From positions 1 to 64,000 of the forward strand of contig JAZKFT010000046.1 in NCBI GenBank assembly GCA_040386335.1: a DNA stretch of 64,000 nt. Direction: 5' to 3'. Below the pieces are notes generated by a model. It saw nothing but the letters and a program-made list of their open reading frames with translations, was not told the origin of the DNA and did not search any database. Shown piece by piece: positions 16,686 to 26,400 of this stretch; position 1 is the first letter of the stretch; each line of letters begins with the position of its first letter. The position numbers were made by a program, and so were the translations under genes. This stretch comes from JAZKFT01 sp040386335 (lineage in GTDB: Bacteria > Bacteroidota > Bacteroidia > Chitinophagales > Chitinophagaceae).

Positions 16686-17234
16686 ATGCACCTCGACGAT
16701 CAGACATTGTTACACCAGTTTCGTGACCCTTCCACGAAGGAACGGGCCTATACGGCCATCATAAAAAAATACCAGGAAAAGCTGTATTGGCATATCCGCC
16801 GTATGGTAGTGCAACATGAAGATGCGAACGATGTGCTGCAAAATGTGTTCATCAAAGTGTGGAAAGGGCTTGAAAATTTCAGGGAAGACAGCCAATTGTA
16901 TACCTGGCTTTACCGGATCGGTACGAATGAAAGCCTCACATTTTTGGATCAGCAAAAGCGTAAATCTAGTCTGAGCCTGAGTGATGATGAGAACGGGCTG
17001 GAGAATATGATAAAGGCCGATACGAACTTTGACGCCAATAAACTCGAGTGGAAACTACAACTGGCCATTCAAAAATTACCGGAAAGGCAGCGGTTGGTTT
17101 TCAACCTAAGGTACTACGACGAAATGCCTTACGAGCAAATGAGCCGCATATTAGAAACCAGCGAAGGAGCTCTAAAAGCCAGCTACCACCACGCAGCAAA
17201 AAAAGTGGAGGAATTTATTCTTAAACATGCGTGA
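16686..17234 (+). CDS. ECF-type RNA polymerase sigma factor
   Basis: 182 aa from the ATG at 16686; the frame can be read from a TTG three codons earlier, but ATG is preferred. Region 2 (YWHIRRMV, ANDVLQNVFIKVWKGLENF, LYTWLYRIGTNESLTFL) and region 4 (LPERQRLVFNLRYYDEMPYE, then TSEGALKASYHHAAKKVE) are complete, with no extra domain. It directs RNA polymerase to a dedicated promoter set. The next two genes are co-directional and form the usual Bacteroidota trio of sigma factor, putative anti-sigma membrane protein and small exported protein. Confidence 0.93.
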   Translation: MHLDDQTLLHQFRDPSTKERAYTAIIKKYQEKLYWHIRRMVVQHEDANDVLQNVFIKVWKGLENFREDSQLYTWLYRIGTNESLTFLDQQKRKSSLSLSDDENGLENMIKADTNFDANKLEWKLQLAIQKLPERQRLVFNLRYYDEMPYEQMSRILETSEGALKASYHHAAKKVEEFILKHA

Positions 17235-17308
17235 TGGCAACGCCCCAGGACTCAGAAAATTTTATCATAGCTAAACTTTTAACAAGTTAACAAGTCTTTA
17301 AAACCGCA

Positions 17309-18103
17309 ATGACAAATCGCACACACATATTAAATGAATTGGAAAGCATAGCGCCGGCGCTGATAAACGCCCCGGTTATGATGCCTTACCAGCTTCCGGA
17401 TGGATATTTCGAGTCGTTTCCTGCTGATCTGCTGGATGAACTTGGGATAGATGAAAACCATGCCCTGGCGCCCCAATTAGTAATGGCTTCTAAAGAAAAT
17501 TTGTACGAAGTGCCAGCTGGTTATTTTGAAGGGTTGGCGGATATCATCCTGGACAAGATTTATAAACCGGAGGAACAGAATGATGTGCCGGCCGGATATT
17601 TTGATTCGCTACCCGGTATTGTACTCAACAGGATACATGGCATGGAAGTACAAGAGGAACTGGAAGAACTGGCGCCTGTGCTGAACACCATCAATAAACA
17701 GCCGGTAAATTTTGTTCCCAAGGGTTATTTTGAAAGCCTCGATACAACGGCACCAGTAGCTAATGAAGAAGCCAAAGTGGTTTCAATTAAAAAGAAAAGC
17801 AACTGGGTAAAGTATGCCGTAGCGGCATGTATCATGGGTGTCATAGCTTTTACAGCCATTAGTATTATTGGAAAAAATGGAGGGGGAGGTGTTGATGAAA
17901 TAAGCATTACTGAAGCCCTCGCCAAAGTGGATGACGCAACGATAGAGAATTACCTGACAACAGACGAAACCCTTGCCGAAGTCAATAGCATTGCTTACGA
18001 AGCCGTAAAAGATGGGGAAATAAAAGAATTTTTGCAGGAATTTTCGGATGAAGAACTGAAAGAGTACCTGAAAAATGAAGGTGAGGATGTAGGGAATAAC
18101 TAA
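17309..18103 (+). CDS. Putative anti-sigma membrane protein with PxGYF repeats
   Basis: 264 aa. The N-terminal cytoplasmic part carries four copies of a motif P(D/A/K)GYF(E/D)xL with spacing of about 30-60 residues (LPDGYFESF, VPAGYFEGL, VPAGYFDSL, VPKGYFESL). One membrane helix follows near residues 168-188 (YAVAACIMGVIAFTAISII), then an acidic periplasmic tail. The position after an ECF sigma gene and the single-pass layout suggest sigma sequestration, the GYF repeats being candidate contact sites. There is no classical ZAS zinc motif, so the role is inferred from context. Confidence 0.65.
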   Translation: MTNRTHILNELESIAPALINAPVMMPYQLPDGYFESFPADLLDELGIDENHALAPQLVMASKENLYEVPAGYFEGLADIILDKIYKPEEQNDVPAGYFDSLPGIVLNRIHGMEVQEELEELAPVLNTINKQPVNFVPKGYFESLDTTAPVANEEAKVVSIKKKSNWVKYAVAACIMGVIAFTAISIIGKNGGGGVDEISITEALAKVDDATIENYLTTDETLAEVNSIAYEAVKDGEIKEFLQEFSDEELKEYLKNEGEDVGNN

Positions 18104-18130
18104 ACACTTAAAACACAAAAATACACGAAC

Positions 18131-18547
18131 ATGAAAAAGCTAATAGTAGCCTTGCTGATAGGAATTGCCCCGCTGCTAAGCCTCCATGCCCAACCAGAAG
18201 AAAGAAATGAGGATGCCATTGAATCGCTGAAAATAGCTTTTCTCACCAAGCAACTGGAACTGACACCCGAGGAAGCGCAGAAATTTTGGCCGGTGTACAA
18301 TCAATACACTACCGAACTTAAAAAAACACGAAAAGAGCATAACGGCAACGATGGCGAACTGAAACTGCGGGAGAAATTATTGAATGTGGCCAAACGTTTT
18401 CAACCAGATTTTATCAGGTGCGTAGGCCCTAATAAATTTAATCGCCTGCTTAAGTCTGAAGGTGACTGGCGGCAAGTGGTGAAAGCAGAACTCGAAAGGC
18501 GCCACCAACTGCGCCAGCTTAAGAAGAACAGGCCGGGTGGCCTTTAA
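18131..18547 (+). CDS. Small exported protein of the sigma operon
   Basis: 138 aa with a signal peptide (MKKLIVALLIGIAPLLSLHA). The mature part is helical and charged. The segment IAFLTKQLELTPEEAQKFW recalls the LTxxQ motifs of Spy/CpxP-like periplasmic stress proteins, and such proteins are common in Bacteroidota next to ECF/anti-sigma pairs. It starts 27 nt after the preceding stop. Its last 4 nt overlap the end of the convergent VWA gene. Role inferred: periplasmic sensor or chaperone of the same stress system. Confidence 0.6.
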   Translation: MKKLIVALLIGIAPLLSLHAQPEERNEDAIESLKIAFLTKQLELTPEEAQKFWPVYNQYTTELKKTRKEHNGNDGELKLREKLLNVAKRFQPDFIRCVGPNKFNRLLKSEGDWRQVVKAELERRHQLRQLKKNRPGGL

Positions 18548-20079
18548 TGAGCAGGTTTCAGGGCTGCATTCAGCAGCACATTCTGCAGTAATAAATTGAT
18601 ATCACTGGTTTCATTTTTAATATGCAGCATTTGCCCATTGGCTTTTAATACCAGCGGTGCAAATGCTGTACTTGTTGCGGGGTCGTTGCCCACTACAACA
18701 GCTGTTAGCAGAATGTCTTTGTTAGTCATTGCGCGTTCCTCATCTGCCAGCTTCAGTTTAAAAACACCATCTGTAACGACAAAGAGCTGGTTGTTGGCGC
18801 CAGCCACAAAATGTTCCCTGGCCTGGTCGTAGGCCCTTTGCAAACCAGCACTGATATTGCTGGCACCCCCATTAGCACCCAGGATTTGAATGGCATCCAG
18901 TATCTCAGATTTGGTTTTTGCAGGTTGACCACTGAGTATGGTTTCCACGCCGCTGCCAAAAATTACAATACTTACTTTATCGGTATGTCTTAATTGGCGC
19001 ACCAGGCGGTACATGCTTTTTTTCAGCAATAACATTTTGCGGCTTTCGGCCATGCTGTGGCTGATGTCTAAGAGAAACGTGATGTTGCTGGCTGAATGGA
19101 TATTTTGTTTGAATTGGAATGCGGTATCGGGCTTGTCGGTGGGTAGCAGCAGTGGTGAGAACCCTTCGGTAGAATCCGGTTGCTGCAGCCTGATGCGGAA
19201 AATATCAGCCTTGCCATAAGTGTTTTTTTCTGACACGAAATAGGCATTGTTATCAAATGGATCTATGATAAAATTGTATTCGTTGGTATTGGAATTTACC
19301 GCCGGACCAAGATTTTTAGGAGCCGACCAATTCTTAAAACTGGCGTCCAATCGTTCGCACACGTAGATATCACTTTCGCCCAGGCCCCCCGGTTTATCGC
19401 TGGCAAAATAGAGATAACGCCCTTCATCATCCAGCCAGGGTGTGGTCTCGTTAAATGCTGAGTTAACGGGCGACGGTAGCCTGATGATGATGGGTGGCGA
19501 AAGTGTACTGTTTTCATTCAGCAGGATGTAAATATCGCTTTGGCTGCCGTCGCTTTGACTCCAGGCATAGAGCTTAAAAAAAGGGTGATAAAAGGGAAAA
19601 AAATTATTACGCTTGTAAAGTGAGTCAAGGGTTTTAGAAGATTTTTTTTCAAGGACTTCGGGGGTAAAATCGTCTTTTGCTTTGCGTTCATCATAAACGG
19701 AAACGCCGCGACCATACATCAGTTGTTTATTGTACACACTATAAGAACCGCTCACCAGGTATTGGTGGCTGTTCAAAGATTGCAGCATATACTTAGGTTG
19801 GTTGATATTGGGATTAAGCGCTTTGATTTTCTGTTTACCGGTAATGCGGCCAATAGAATCCATCACCGTTTTCCAAACTTCCAGTTGCTGGTTAACGCCG
19901 CTGCCCTGGCTAAAAAACAAAGTGCTTCCATCAACAGAAAATACTGGTTGTACCTGGCTAAATTGGTCGTTGACTTCCGTGCCCAAATTCTCCCTGGCAC
20001 CCTTAAAAAGGGGCTGGGCATCTAATGATTGATGAGCGAAGAACAAGAAAAGGAGGAAGGAGGAGGTAAAGGGCTTCAT
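18544..20079 (-). CDS. Exported protein with PD40-type repeats and a VWA domain
   Basis: 511 aa from the ATG at 20079, which gives a signal peptide (MKPFTSSFLLFLFFAHQSLDAQ); the ATG at 20106 adds nine residues and overlaps tatD. Residues 30-310 contain WD40/PD40-like strands (VQPVFSVDGSTLFFSQG, TTPWLDDEGRYLYFASD, with GGLGESDIYVCERL). The rest is a von Willebrand A domain with MIDAS motif DISHSM and later TDG. This pairing resembles OmpA-type envelope proteins of Bacteroidota but without the OmpA end. Its start lies 4 nt after the tatD stop, so it is co-transcribed. Confidence 0.75.
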   Translation of the reverse strand: MKPFTSSFLLFLFFAHQSLDAQPLFKGARENLGTEVNDQFSQVQPVFSVDGSTLFFSQGSGVNQQLEVWKTVMDSIGRITGKQKIKALNPNINQPKYMLQSLNSHQYLVSGSYSVYNKQLMYGRGVSVYDERKAKDDFTPEVLEKKSSKTLDSLYKRNNFFPFYHPFFKLYAWSQSDGSQSDIYILLNENSTLSPPIIIRLPSPVNSAFNETTPWLDDEGRYLYFASDKPGGLGESDIYVCERLDASFKNWSAPKNLGPAVNSNTNEYNFIIDPFDNNAYFVSEKNTYGKADIFRIRLQQPDSTEGFSPLLLPTDKPDTAFQFKQNIHSASNITFLLDISHSMAESRKMLLLKKSMYRLVRQLRHTDKVSIVIFGSGVETILSGQPAKTKSEILDAIQILGANGGASNISAGLQRAYDQAREHFVAGANNQLFVVTDGVFKLKLADEERAMTNKDILLTAVVVGNDPATSTAFAPLVLKANGQMLHIKNETSDINLLLQNVLLNAALKPAH

Positions 20080-20083
20080 AGGG

Positions 20084-20848
20084 TTATTTGAAAATGGTGG
20101 CGGCATTTGCAGTGGTTATCGCTGCAATTTCTTCAGCACTGGTACCGTACACCTGAACGAGTTTGTCTACCACATATTTTAAATAGCTGCTTTCGTTTCT
20201 TTTTCCACGAAAGGGAACCGGGGTAAGGTAAGGAGCATCTGTTTCAAGGACAATATGTTTCAATGGAATATCTGTCAACACTTCAGCCAGTCCTGATTTT
20301 TTATAGGTCACCACACCGCCAATGCCGAGGTAAAAACCGGCTTCGATAATATCCTTTGCATTTTCGATACTGCCCCCAAAGCAATGGAAAATACCAAACA
20401 GACCCTTGCCGGCATAGCCTTTAACCACATCAATCGTTTCCTGCATGGCATTCCTGGTATGGATAACGATGGGCAGTTTGTAGTGAATGGCCCATTCGAT
20501 TTGTGTATGAAAAGCCTCGTACTGTGCGTCTTTAAAACTGGTGTCCCAATAAAAATCGAGACCAATTTCGCCGACCGCAGGAAAGGGCCGTTTTGCAAGC
20601 CAGTCCTCCACTATTTTCAATTCTTCTTTCCAATTTTCTTTTACATAACAGGGATGCAGTCCCATCATGGCAAAACACTGGCCCGGGTAATCCTGTTCCA
20701 TTTGGATCATGCTCTCTATAGCCGAGCTGTCAATGCCTGGCAGGTAAAATTTTTGAACCCCGGCAGCATTGGCCCTCGTTATCATTTCTTTCCGGTCGGC
20801 ATCAAATTCCTCCCCGTAGAGATGGGTATGTGTATCCGTCAAAATCAT
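20084..20848 (-). CDS. tatD: TatD-family metal-dependent DNase
   Basis: 254 aa, full length. Metal ligands are visible in the amidohydrolase-like barrel: DTHTHL at residues 5-10, GEIGLDF (Glu), PIVIHTRNA (His), IFHCFGG (His) and ETDAPYLTP (Asp). Family members are 3'-5' exonucleases acting on single-stranded or damaged DNA and some act on D-tyrosyl-tRNA. It is the first gene of a two-gene unit with the VWA protein. Confidence 0.95.
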   Translation of the reverse strand: MILTDTHTHLYGEEFDADRKEMITRANAAGVQKFYLPGIDSSAIESMIQMEQDYPGQCFAMMGLHPCYVKENWKEELKIVEDWLAKRPFPAVGEIGLDFYWDTSFKDAQYEAFHTQIEWAIHYKLPIVIHTRNAMQETIDVVKGYAGKGLFGIFHCFGGSIENAKDIIEAGFYLGIGGVVTYKKSGLAEVLTDIPLKHIVLETDAPYLTPVPFRGKRNESSYLKYVVDKLVQVYGTSAEEIAAITTANAATIFK

Positions 20849-20941
20849 GCGGCGAAATTAGGGCCGGCATGGAGAGCGTCCAAGGGATGTTTTTGACTGT
20901 GTTGTTTTATTGCCGTGCCAAACAAATACATATTCATGCTA

Positions 20942-20972
20942 TTGTGGCGGCGATTGAGCCACCGTAGATTTG
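20942..20972 (+). promoter_or_regulatory. Bacteroidota-type promoter for the NarL-like regulator
   Basis: TTG at 20942-20944 and TAGATTTG at 20965-20972 match the -33 TTG and -7 TAnnTTTG elements with a 20-nt gap. Start of transcription is expected near 20979, which excludes the TTG at 20970 as the start codon of the following gene. Confidence 0.55.
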
Positions 20973-20996
20973 CTGTACAAAAAATCAACCACCCCA

Positions 20997-21629
20997 GTGA
21001 TAAAAGTACTCTTATACGAAGACAATCCGCAGTTGCGTGAAGGCCTGTCAATGCTGATCAACGGATCGGACGGATTTGAAGTGGTGGCGGCATTTAAGAA
21101 TTGCGACAACGCCCCGGATGAAGTGGATATTTACCAGCCGGATGTGATCCTTATGGATATAGACATGCCTGGTACCAACGGCATACAGGGCCTCAAAAAC
21201 ATACGGGAGGTAAACGATAAAGTGAAGATATTGATGCTCACGGTCTTTGACGATAACAAAAACGTGTTTGAAGCGATCAAGAGCGGGGCCAACGGCTACC
21301 TGCTAAAGAAAACACCACCCGGAAAACTGCTGGATTACATAGTGGAAGCCAACAGTGGTGGCGCCCCCATGAGTTCGAATATTGCCACGCAGGTATTGAG
21401 GATGTTTAGCGATATGAACAATACCAAAGGTGTGGATTATGCGCTCAGTGACCGGGAAAAAGAGGTGCTGCAATTATTGGTGAACGGATTCAGCTATAAG
21501 ATGATCGCATCGGAAATGTTTATAGCCATCGATACAGTACGAAGCCACATCAAGAAAATATACGAGAAGCTGCACGTGAACAGCAAGAGTGAAGCTGTAG
21601 CAAAAGCGTTTAAAGACAAAATTGTGTAA
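20997..21629 (+). CDS. NarL/FixJ-type DNA-binding response regulator
   Basis: 210 aa from the GTG at 20997, giving MIKVLLYEDNPQL. A TTG at 20970 would add nine residues, but it lies in the promoter's -7 box. Receiver: Glu8-Asp9 acidic pair, phospho-acceptor Asp54 in LMDIDMPG, Lys in YLLKKTPP. Output: LuxR-type helix-turn-helix (LSDREKEVLQLLVNGFSYKM, then IDTVRSHIKKIYEKLHV). No histidine kinase is adjacent, so it is an orphan here. Confidence 0.9.
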   Translation: MIKVLLYEDNPQLREGLSMLINGSDGFEVVAAFKNCDNAPDEVDIYQPDVILMDIDMPGTNGIQGLKNIREVNDKVKILMLTVFDDNKNVFEAIKSGANGYLLKKTPPGKLLDYIVEANSGGAPMSSNIATQVLRMFSDMNNTKGVDYALSDREKEVLQLLVNGFSYKMIASEMFIAIDTVRSHIKKIYEKLHVNSKSEAVAKAFKDKIV

Positions 21630-21753
21630 CAAAAAAGGGCAGCGTGTAGCTGTTAATCTGTATCAAACGCCCATTAGTTAACTTAGCTTTCACATATTTA
21701 TGTGGTTGTAAACGTTAAAAATGACATTACTTTTACAATCTAAAAAGTACGTT

Positions 21754-21993
21754 ATGAGAAAAATCCGGACATCAATAGCAGTACTAATTCTGTTCGCTAT
21801 CACCGGCGTAGGCTGCCAGGCATTATCTAACGGCATAGCAAAAAAAACCTCTTGTTGCGATAAATTGGTAAGTACTTGTACCGGCAGCAAGATCATAAGC
21901 GAAGATGAGGAAACCAGTGGTTCTTCTTATAGCACTACCGGTAGTTCTAACGATATCCTTCACAACCTGCCGTTTTTAACAATAGCTGAATAA
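21754..21993 (+). CDS. Small exported hypothetical protein
   Basis: 79 aa from the ATG at 21754 (MRKIRTSIAVLILFAITG); an ATG at 21721 would add 11 residues before the signal sequence. A hydrophobic signal is followed by VGCQALSNG, a poor lipobox. The mature part has three further Cys (CCDKLVSTC) and a Ser/Thr-rich stretch (SGSSYSTTGSS). No family recognised. A strong hairpin terminator follows 20 nt after the stop, which supports it being a real transcribed unit. Confidence 0.55.
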   Translation: MRKIRTSIAVLILFAITGVGCQALSNGIAKKTSCCDKLVSTCTGSKIISEDEETSGSSYSTTGSSNDILHNLPFLTIAE

Positions 21994-22013
21994 CAATCAT
22001 AACTGATATATTA

Positions 22014-22050
22014 AACAGAAACGCCCCGTTATTTCCGGGGCGTTTCTGTT
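22014..22050. terminator. Bidirectional hairpin terminator
   Basis: AACAGAAACGCCCCG and CGGGGCGTTTCTGTT pair perfectly around a short A/T loop, between the convergent genes ending at 21993 and 22061. The stem is flanked by A-rich and T-containing sequence, so it can act in both directions. Confidence 0.8.
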
Positions 22051-22060
22051 GTTGGCTGGA

Positions 22061-22429
22061 TTAGGAAACCAACATGATTTCTTTAGTGTTTTCAGGATTG
22101 TACCGCACCCTTATTTTACTTCCGGTATGTATAAACCCCAGCTCAGCCGGTGAAAATACCTGGCGGGCTTCGGTAACAAAATTTCGGCCGCGGTCGGGCT
22201 GCACCTGAACTTGCATGCTAACTTGCGGCTGTTGGTTTACATAGAGACCCGTTTGTCTCATATTCAGAATAATAGCGTCTGCTTCTATTCCCGTTTTGCG
22301 AAGCAGTTCTTTGGCCTTTTGTTTTTTAAAACGGGGTGCAATAACAAATGTTAGAACGATAGCCATTATTACCAACGAGAAAGTAATAATGATGGAAAAG
22401 GTTTGTGAATCTATCATGAAGAGTGCCAT
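22061..22429 (-). CDS. Single-pass membrane protein, uncharacterised
   Basis: 122 aa. One N-terminal membrane helix (FSIIITFSLVIMAIVLTFVI) is followed by a basic stretch and a small beta-rich domain (GIEADAIILNMRQTGLYVN, VSMQVQVQPDRG, GSKIRVRYNPENTKEIMLV). The layout of helix, then A.ILN..QTG..VN..PQV....V.P, resembles DUF3592-like proteins. It is related in design to the protein at 33211-33735, which has the same RVLQMRRTNLTVNRIPQV pattern. Function unknown. Confidence 0.65.
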   Translation of the reverse strand: MALFMIDSQTFSIIITFSLVIMAIVLTFVIAPRFKKQKAKELLRKTGIEADAIILNMRQTGLYVNQQPQVSMQVQVQPDRGRNFVTEARQVFSPAELGFIHTGSKIRVRYNPENTKEIMLVS

Positions 22430-22487
22430 AAAAAATGTTTAAGTCGGTGTACTGTGTATGTGATCAATTGAATGAACCACAAAGAAA

Positions 22488-22507
22488 AGCCCCACATCAG
22501 CGGGGCT
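22488..22507 (-). terminator. Hairpin terminator downstream of the LytTR operon
   Basis: AGCCCC and GGGGCT pair around a short loop; on the minus strand the stem is followed by TTTTCTTT. It lies beyond the CCYTAAA array and before the gene at 22429, so it would end transcripts of the kinase-regulator operon. Confidence 0.55.
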
Positions 22508-22560
22508 CAAAAGCAATGATTGAACGGGGAGTTTGGATTTTCTATGGGAGTGTAAGGGCC

Positions 22561-22722
22561 AAGGTTTAGGGTTTAAGGGTATGTCATGAAAATTCTTGAC
22601 AACTGGATTAATGCGTCGCTCTTAAATCACAAACCTTAAACCTTAAACCTTAAACCTTAAACCTTAAACCCTAAACCTTAAACCCTAAACCCTAAACCCT
22701 AAACCCTAAACCCTAAACCTCC
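22561..22722. repeat. Heptamer array CCYTAAA with inverted partner arm
   Basis: From 22630 to 22722 there are about 12 tandem heptamers, CCTTAAA changing to CCCTAAA towards the lytTR gene. A single inverted arm AAGGTTTAGGGTTTAAGGG lies 50 nt away at 22561-22579. The array begins within a few bases of the stop codon of the minus-strand regulator gene. The CCCTAAA unit equals the plant telomere repeat, but it is flanked by ordinary bacterial genes and a bacterial terminator. Confidence 0.9.
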
Positions 22723-22728
22723 TTGCAT

Positions 22729-23478
22729 TTACCTTAGTTTCAACTGCTGCAACACCTCATCCTTTTTTCTTCTCGATAATTCTATTTGTGAACCATCGTT
22801 GAGTACAATATGTTCCTTATCGCTGCTGAGCCGGCTGATAAAGGCCGGATTAATAAGGTGCGATTTGTGGGTTCTTAAAAATTGAAAATCTTCCAGCATC
22901 TCTTCAAAATGCTTAAGTGTTTTGGAGGCCAGGAATGGCTTTTTATTCAGCAAATGAATGTGGGTGTAGTTACGATCAGCCTCCAGGCGGATGATCTCGT
23001 CAATGGTAAAAAAATGGGTGCCTTCTGTAGATGGCACAGCAATACGAAAATCTTTGACTTCTTTTTTTTCAATGTTCTGCACCAGGTTCTGGTACAGTTC
23101 TTTTTTATGGATATCGCTTTCTTTTTTCTCCAGGTGCCGCTGCACAGCGGCTTTCAGTTCATCAGGATCTACTGGTTTAAGTAAATAATCCAACGCACTA
23201 AAACGTATAGCCTGGATGGCGTATTGATTGTATGCGGTGGTAAATACCACATCAAACGAAGGATCCCTTACTTCGAGCAGCAAATCAAATCCATTTTTAT
23301 GTGGCATCTCCACATCCAGGAACACAATATCCGGCTTGTACACCTGCAGAATGCTGATGGCACTATCAACCGATTCGGCCTGGCGGGTTTCATCTATCTC
23401 AGGGATAAAATTTTCTACATAATGACGGAGGATGTTGCGGGCCTTTAGTTCGTCGTCTACGATGAGTACTTTTATCAT
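22729..23478 (-). CDS. LytTR-family response regulator
   Basis: 249 aa. Receiver with acidic pair Asp8-Asp9, phospho-acceptor Asp55 (VFLDVEMPH) and Lys101 (YLLKPVD). A linker of Glu/Lys-rich sequence leads to a LytTR DNA-binding domain (IIRLEADRNYTHIHL, FLRTHKSHLINPAFI, LSRRKKDEVLQQL). It lies 10 nt downstream of the large LytS-type kinase and is its cognate partner. Such pairs commonly regulate cell-surface or nutrient functions, but the targets are not evident here. Confidence 0.93.
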   Translation of the reverse strand: MIKVLIVDDELKARNILRHYVENFIPEIDETRQAESVDSAISILQVYKPDIVFLDVEMPHKNGFDLLLEVRDPSFDVVFTTAYNQYAIQAIRFSALDYLLKPVDPDELKAAVQRHLEKKESDIHKKELYQNLVQNIEKKEVKDFRIAVPSTEGTHFFTIDEIIRLEADRNYTHIHLLNKKPFLASKTLKHFEEMLEDFQFLRTHKSHLINPAFISRLSSDKEHIVLNDGSQIELSRRKKDEVLQQLKLR

Positions 23479-23488
23479 AACAACAGTT

Positions 23489-26400
23489 TTAGTGAGTTTT
23501 TAAAAATGTAGAGAGTTCAATAATTACTTTGGTTCCGATGGCAATCCCTTCTTCGTTGTATTTGTCAACAATATTGATTTGAGCATGGTTTCCCTGTAAT
23601 TCAAGCAAGTCCAACCTGTCTTTGGAAATACGCATTCCTTTAGATTCGTGGCGCTTTGTTTTGCTCTGCTGTTCTTTTATTTCCAGGGCTTTTTTGCGGC
23701 CAATGCCATTATCATCTATCACACATTCAAATACATCTTCACTCATTCGGGTAAACGATACAGCCAGTGTTCTTTCGCCATCTTTGTGCATCAGGCCATG
23801 CCACAGGGCATTCTCCACATAAGGTTGCAGCAGCATGGATGGTATTAATATTTCATCTGTTTCCAGCTCTTCGTCTACCTCGAACGTGTAGGAAAAACTT
23901 TTTTCGAAACGCATCGCTTCCAGTGCCAGGTAGAGCTCCAATGTTTCTTTTTCGCTATCAATGGTTACAAGGTCCTGCCCGGAATTGTTCAGCACCATGC
24001 GGAACAGCTTTGAAAATTTATTCAGGTAATTACTGGCTTCACCATACTTCTGCGTGACGATGCATTCCTGTATACTGTTCAGGCAGTTGAACACAAAATG
24101 TGGGTTCATCTGTGCCCTTAATGCCATCAGCTGGCTTTCTGCCAACAGCTTATTGATCTCCAATAGTTTTATCTCATTTTCCCTGGCCAGGGCTTCGGCC
24201 TTGGCCTCGGCTATTTTGTTGCTGCTGATGGAAGCTATGGTGGACAAGGCTTTCAGGTGATCTGCATTAAAGAAGTTCTTTTGCCTGTGTTCGCTGTCAA
24301 TAACACCAATGACCTGCCCGTCGTGTAAAATCGGTACGGCTATTTCCGACATCCGACGTTCGTCATCTACTATATAGCGTTCATCTTTTGTGGTGTCTGC
24401 AATCAGCAATGGTTTCCCCGTTGCTGCAACGGTTCCTACCAATCCTTTACCTAAGGGTATTTCCAGCGGGTTGTCTATTTCATGGCCCTTTGGGTTCTTG
24501 GGACCAAAGGCTGCTTTTTGTACCATCACCTTTCTTTCTTCATCTAAAAGATATACAACGCAGTCTTCAAAATGTAATTGAGAAATGCAGTTACGGGCAA
24601 TGTCCCAGCAAATTTCATTTACAGAATTTTGTCCATATACCGAGTTGGCAAAGTAGTCAATGGTTTTGTCAATATATCCTTTCTGCTTCCGTTTTAAGCT
24701 TAAAATATAAAACCTCCATACGGCAAATGCTGCCAGTAAAGCCAGGATGCCAATGAACCACCAGGTTTTCCAAAAAGGCGGATCGATAGTAATATGTACA
24801 ACTGTCTCCTTTTCTATCCATTGCCCGTTTGCATCAGTACATTTTACTGAAAAGGTATAGTTACCATTGGGTACATTGGTGTAAGCAGCCGTTTGGCGGC
24901 GACCACAATAGACCCAATCCTTATCGAACCCCTTGAGCCGGTAAGCATACTGCATCGAAATAATGTCGCGGTGGTTGGGGGAAGAAAATTCTATAGTAAA
25001 AAAATTCTGATCATAGTTCAATTTTAGTGAGGGGTCAACCGGGGCGATAGGTACTTCTTTTTCAAAGACGCTGATACCTGAGATGATTGGGGCGCTTGGT
25101 GAAGAGAATTTTCCTACCGCTGACAGGTCTATCACCGCTATTCTATGCACCATGGAGCCATAGAGCTTTCCGCCTGCGGTTATCATGGCACCGCTGGGAT
25201 CGTGCGACGGCAAACCCAAATCCAGGTTAAGTTTGGACACTGCTTTGGTTTTTGGGTCTATATAGTGCAGTCCATCGCTGGTGGTGGCCCAGAGCATCCC
25301 AGCCTCATCCATCAACACATCCGATACGTAAGGCACCGTTAGCCCGTTATCCGTAGTAATAGAATCGATTATATTTCCTTCGCTGTTTAATTTAAGAAGC
25401 CCCTGGATTTTAGTAGCGACCCATTTGTTATGCTGTTTATCTTCTATCACTTTCAGCAATACCTGGTTTCCCAGCGTTTCCCGGGTAAATGTGTTGGTGC
25501 CTGGTTTTGAGAACCGGCCGGTTGTTTGATCAAAGATGCGGACTCCCTGATAGCCATAGCTGAGCCATATTTTTCCATCGGCAGCCTCCAACATAAAAAG
25601 GGAGTTGGTGGGACCAAAGCTGCTGTCACTTATTGTGCTTTCGTCAAACCGAATGCATTTATTCGTGACGGGGTCAAAACGGTAAACGGCATCTCCCCAG
25701 GCGGCAAACCAGATCATATTTTTCCGGTCTTTCCTGATCCACATTACCGACCGGTTCTTTATTTCGTGGCCTTTTGGGTAATATTTAAAAGTGGAAAAAC
25801 GAGCTGTAGCCGAATCAAATATTTGTATGCCATCTCCCGTACTACACCACCATTTGCCATTGATATATTGTATGTCGAAGAACCGGGTTTGCTTTGCTTC
25901 TACACCGGGTGTCGCGTATCTTTTTATGTCCCCTGTTTGCTCATTCCAGAGATAAAGGCCGTCATCTTTGCACGCCCACCAGGTATTGTGGCCTGCCTGT
26001 GTAAAATTGTTGATTTGGGTTGCGGCACCTCCCGGCGTCGCCATGTTTTCAGGCAGCTCCACGATTGTTTTTAAAAAATGCTCAGGAGACAATTTGCTTA
26101 CACCATTGGCTCCTGCTATCCATATATTGTGTTCGCTGTCTTCATAAGCCTCGTGAAACATACCAATAGGCAATTTGTAGGTTGTTGGCGACTCATCGGG
26201 TAAAATAATAAACTTCCCCCCCGGCTCCCTTACAAAAATTTTTCCGGACCAATTGCTGCTCCAAAGCCTGTTTTTGGAATCTACGCTTAAACGATAACTG
26301 TGTGCGGTTAGTTTCCGGTCCGGGGTATTGATATAGCTGTAATCTTCATCAATACTGTTTGTCTTAAAATTAAGCCTGGCCAAATAATGCCCGAGTTTGG

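Noticed and set aside
20970..20996. TTG start of the NarL-type regulator
   Set aside because: The TTG lies within a good TAnnTTTG promoter box; the GTG at 20997 begins the conserved receiver.
22561..22722. Plant telomere repeat from eukaryotic contamination
   Set aside because: The array is embedded between bacterial genes with a bacterial terminator and has an inverted arm. Other post-stop arrays in the window show the same design with different units.
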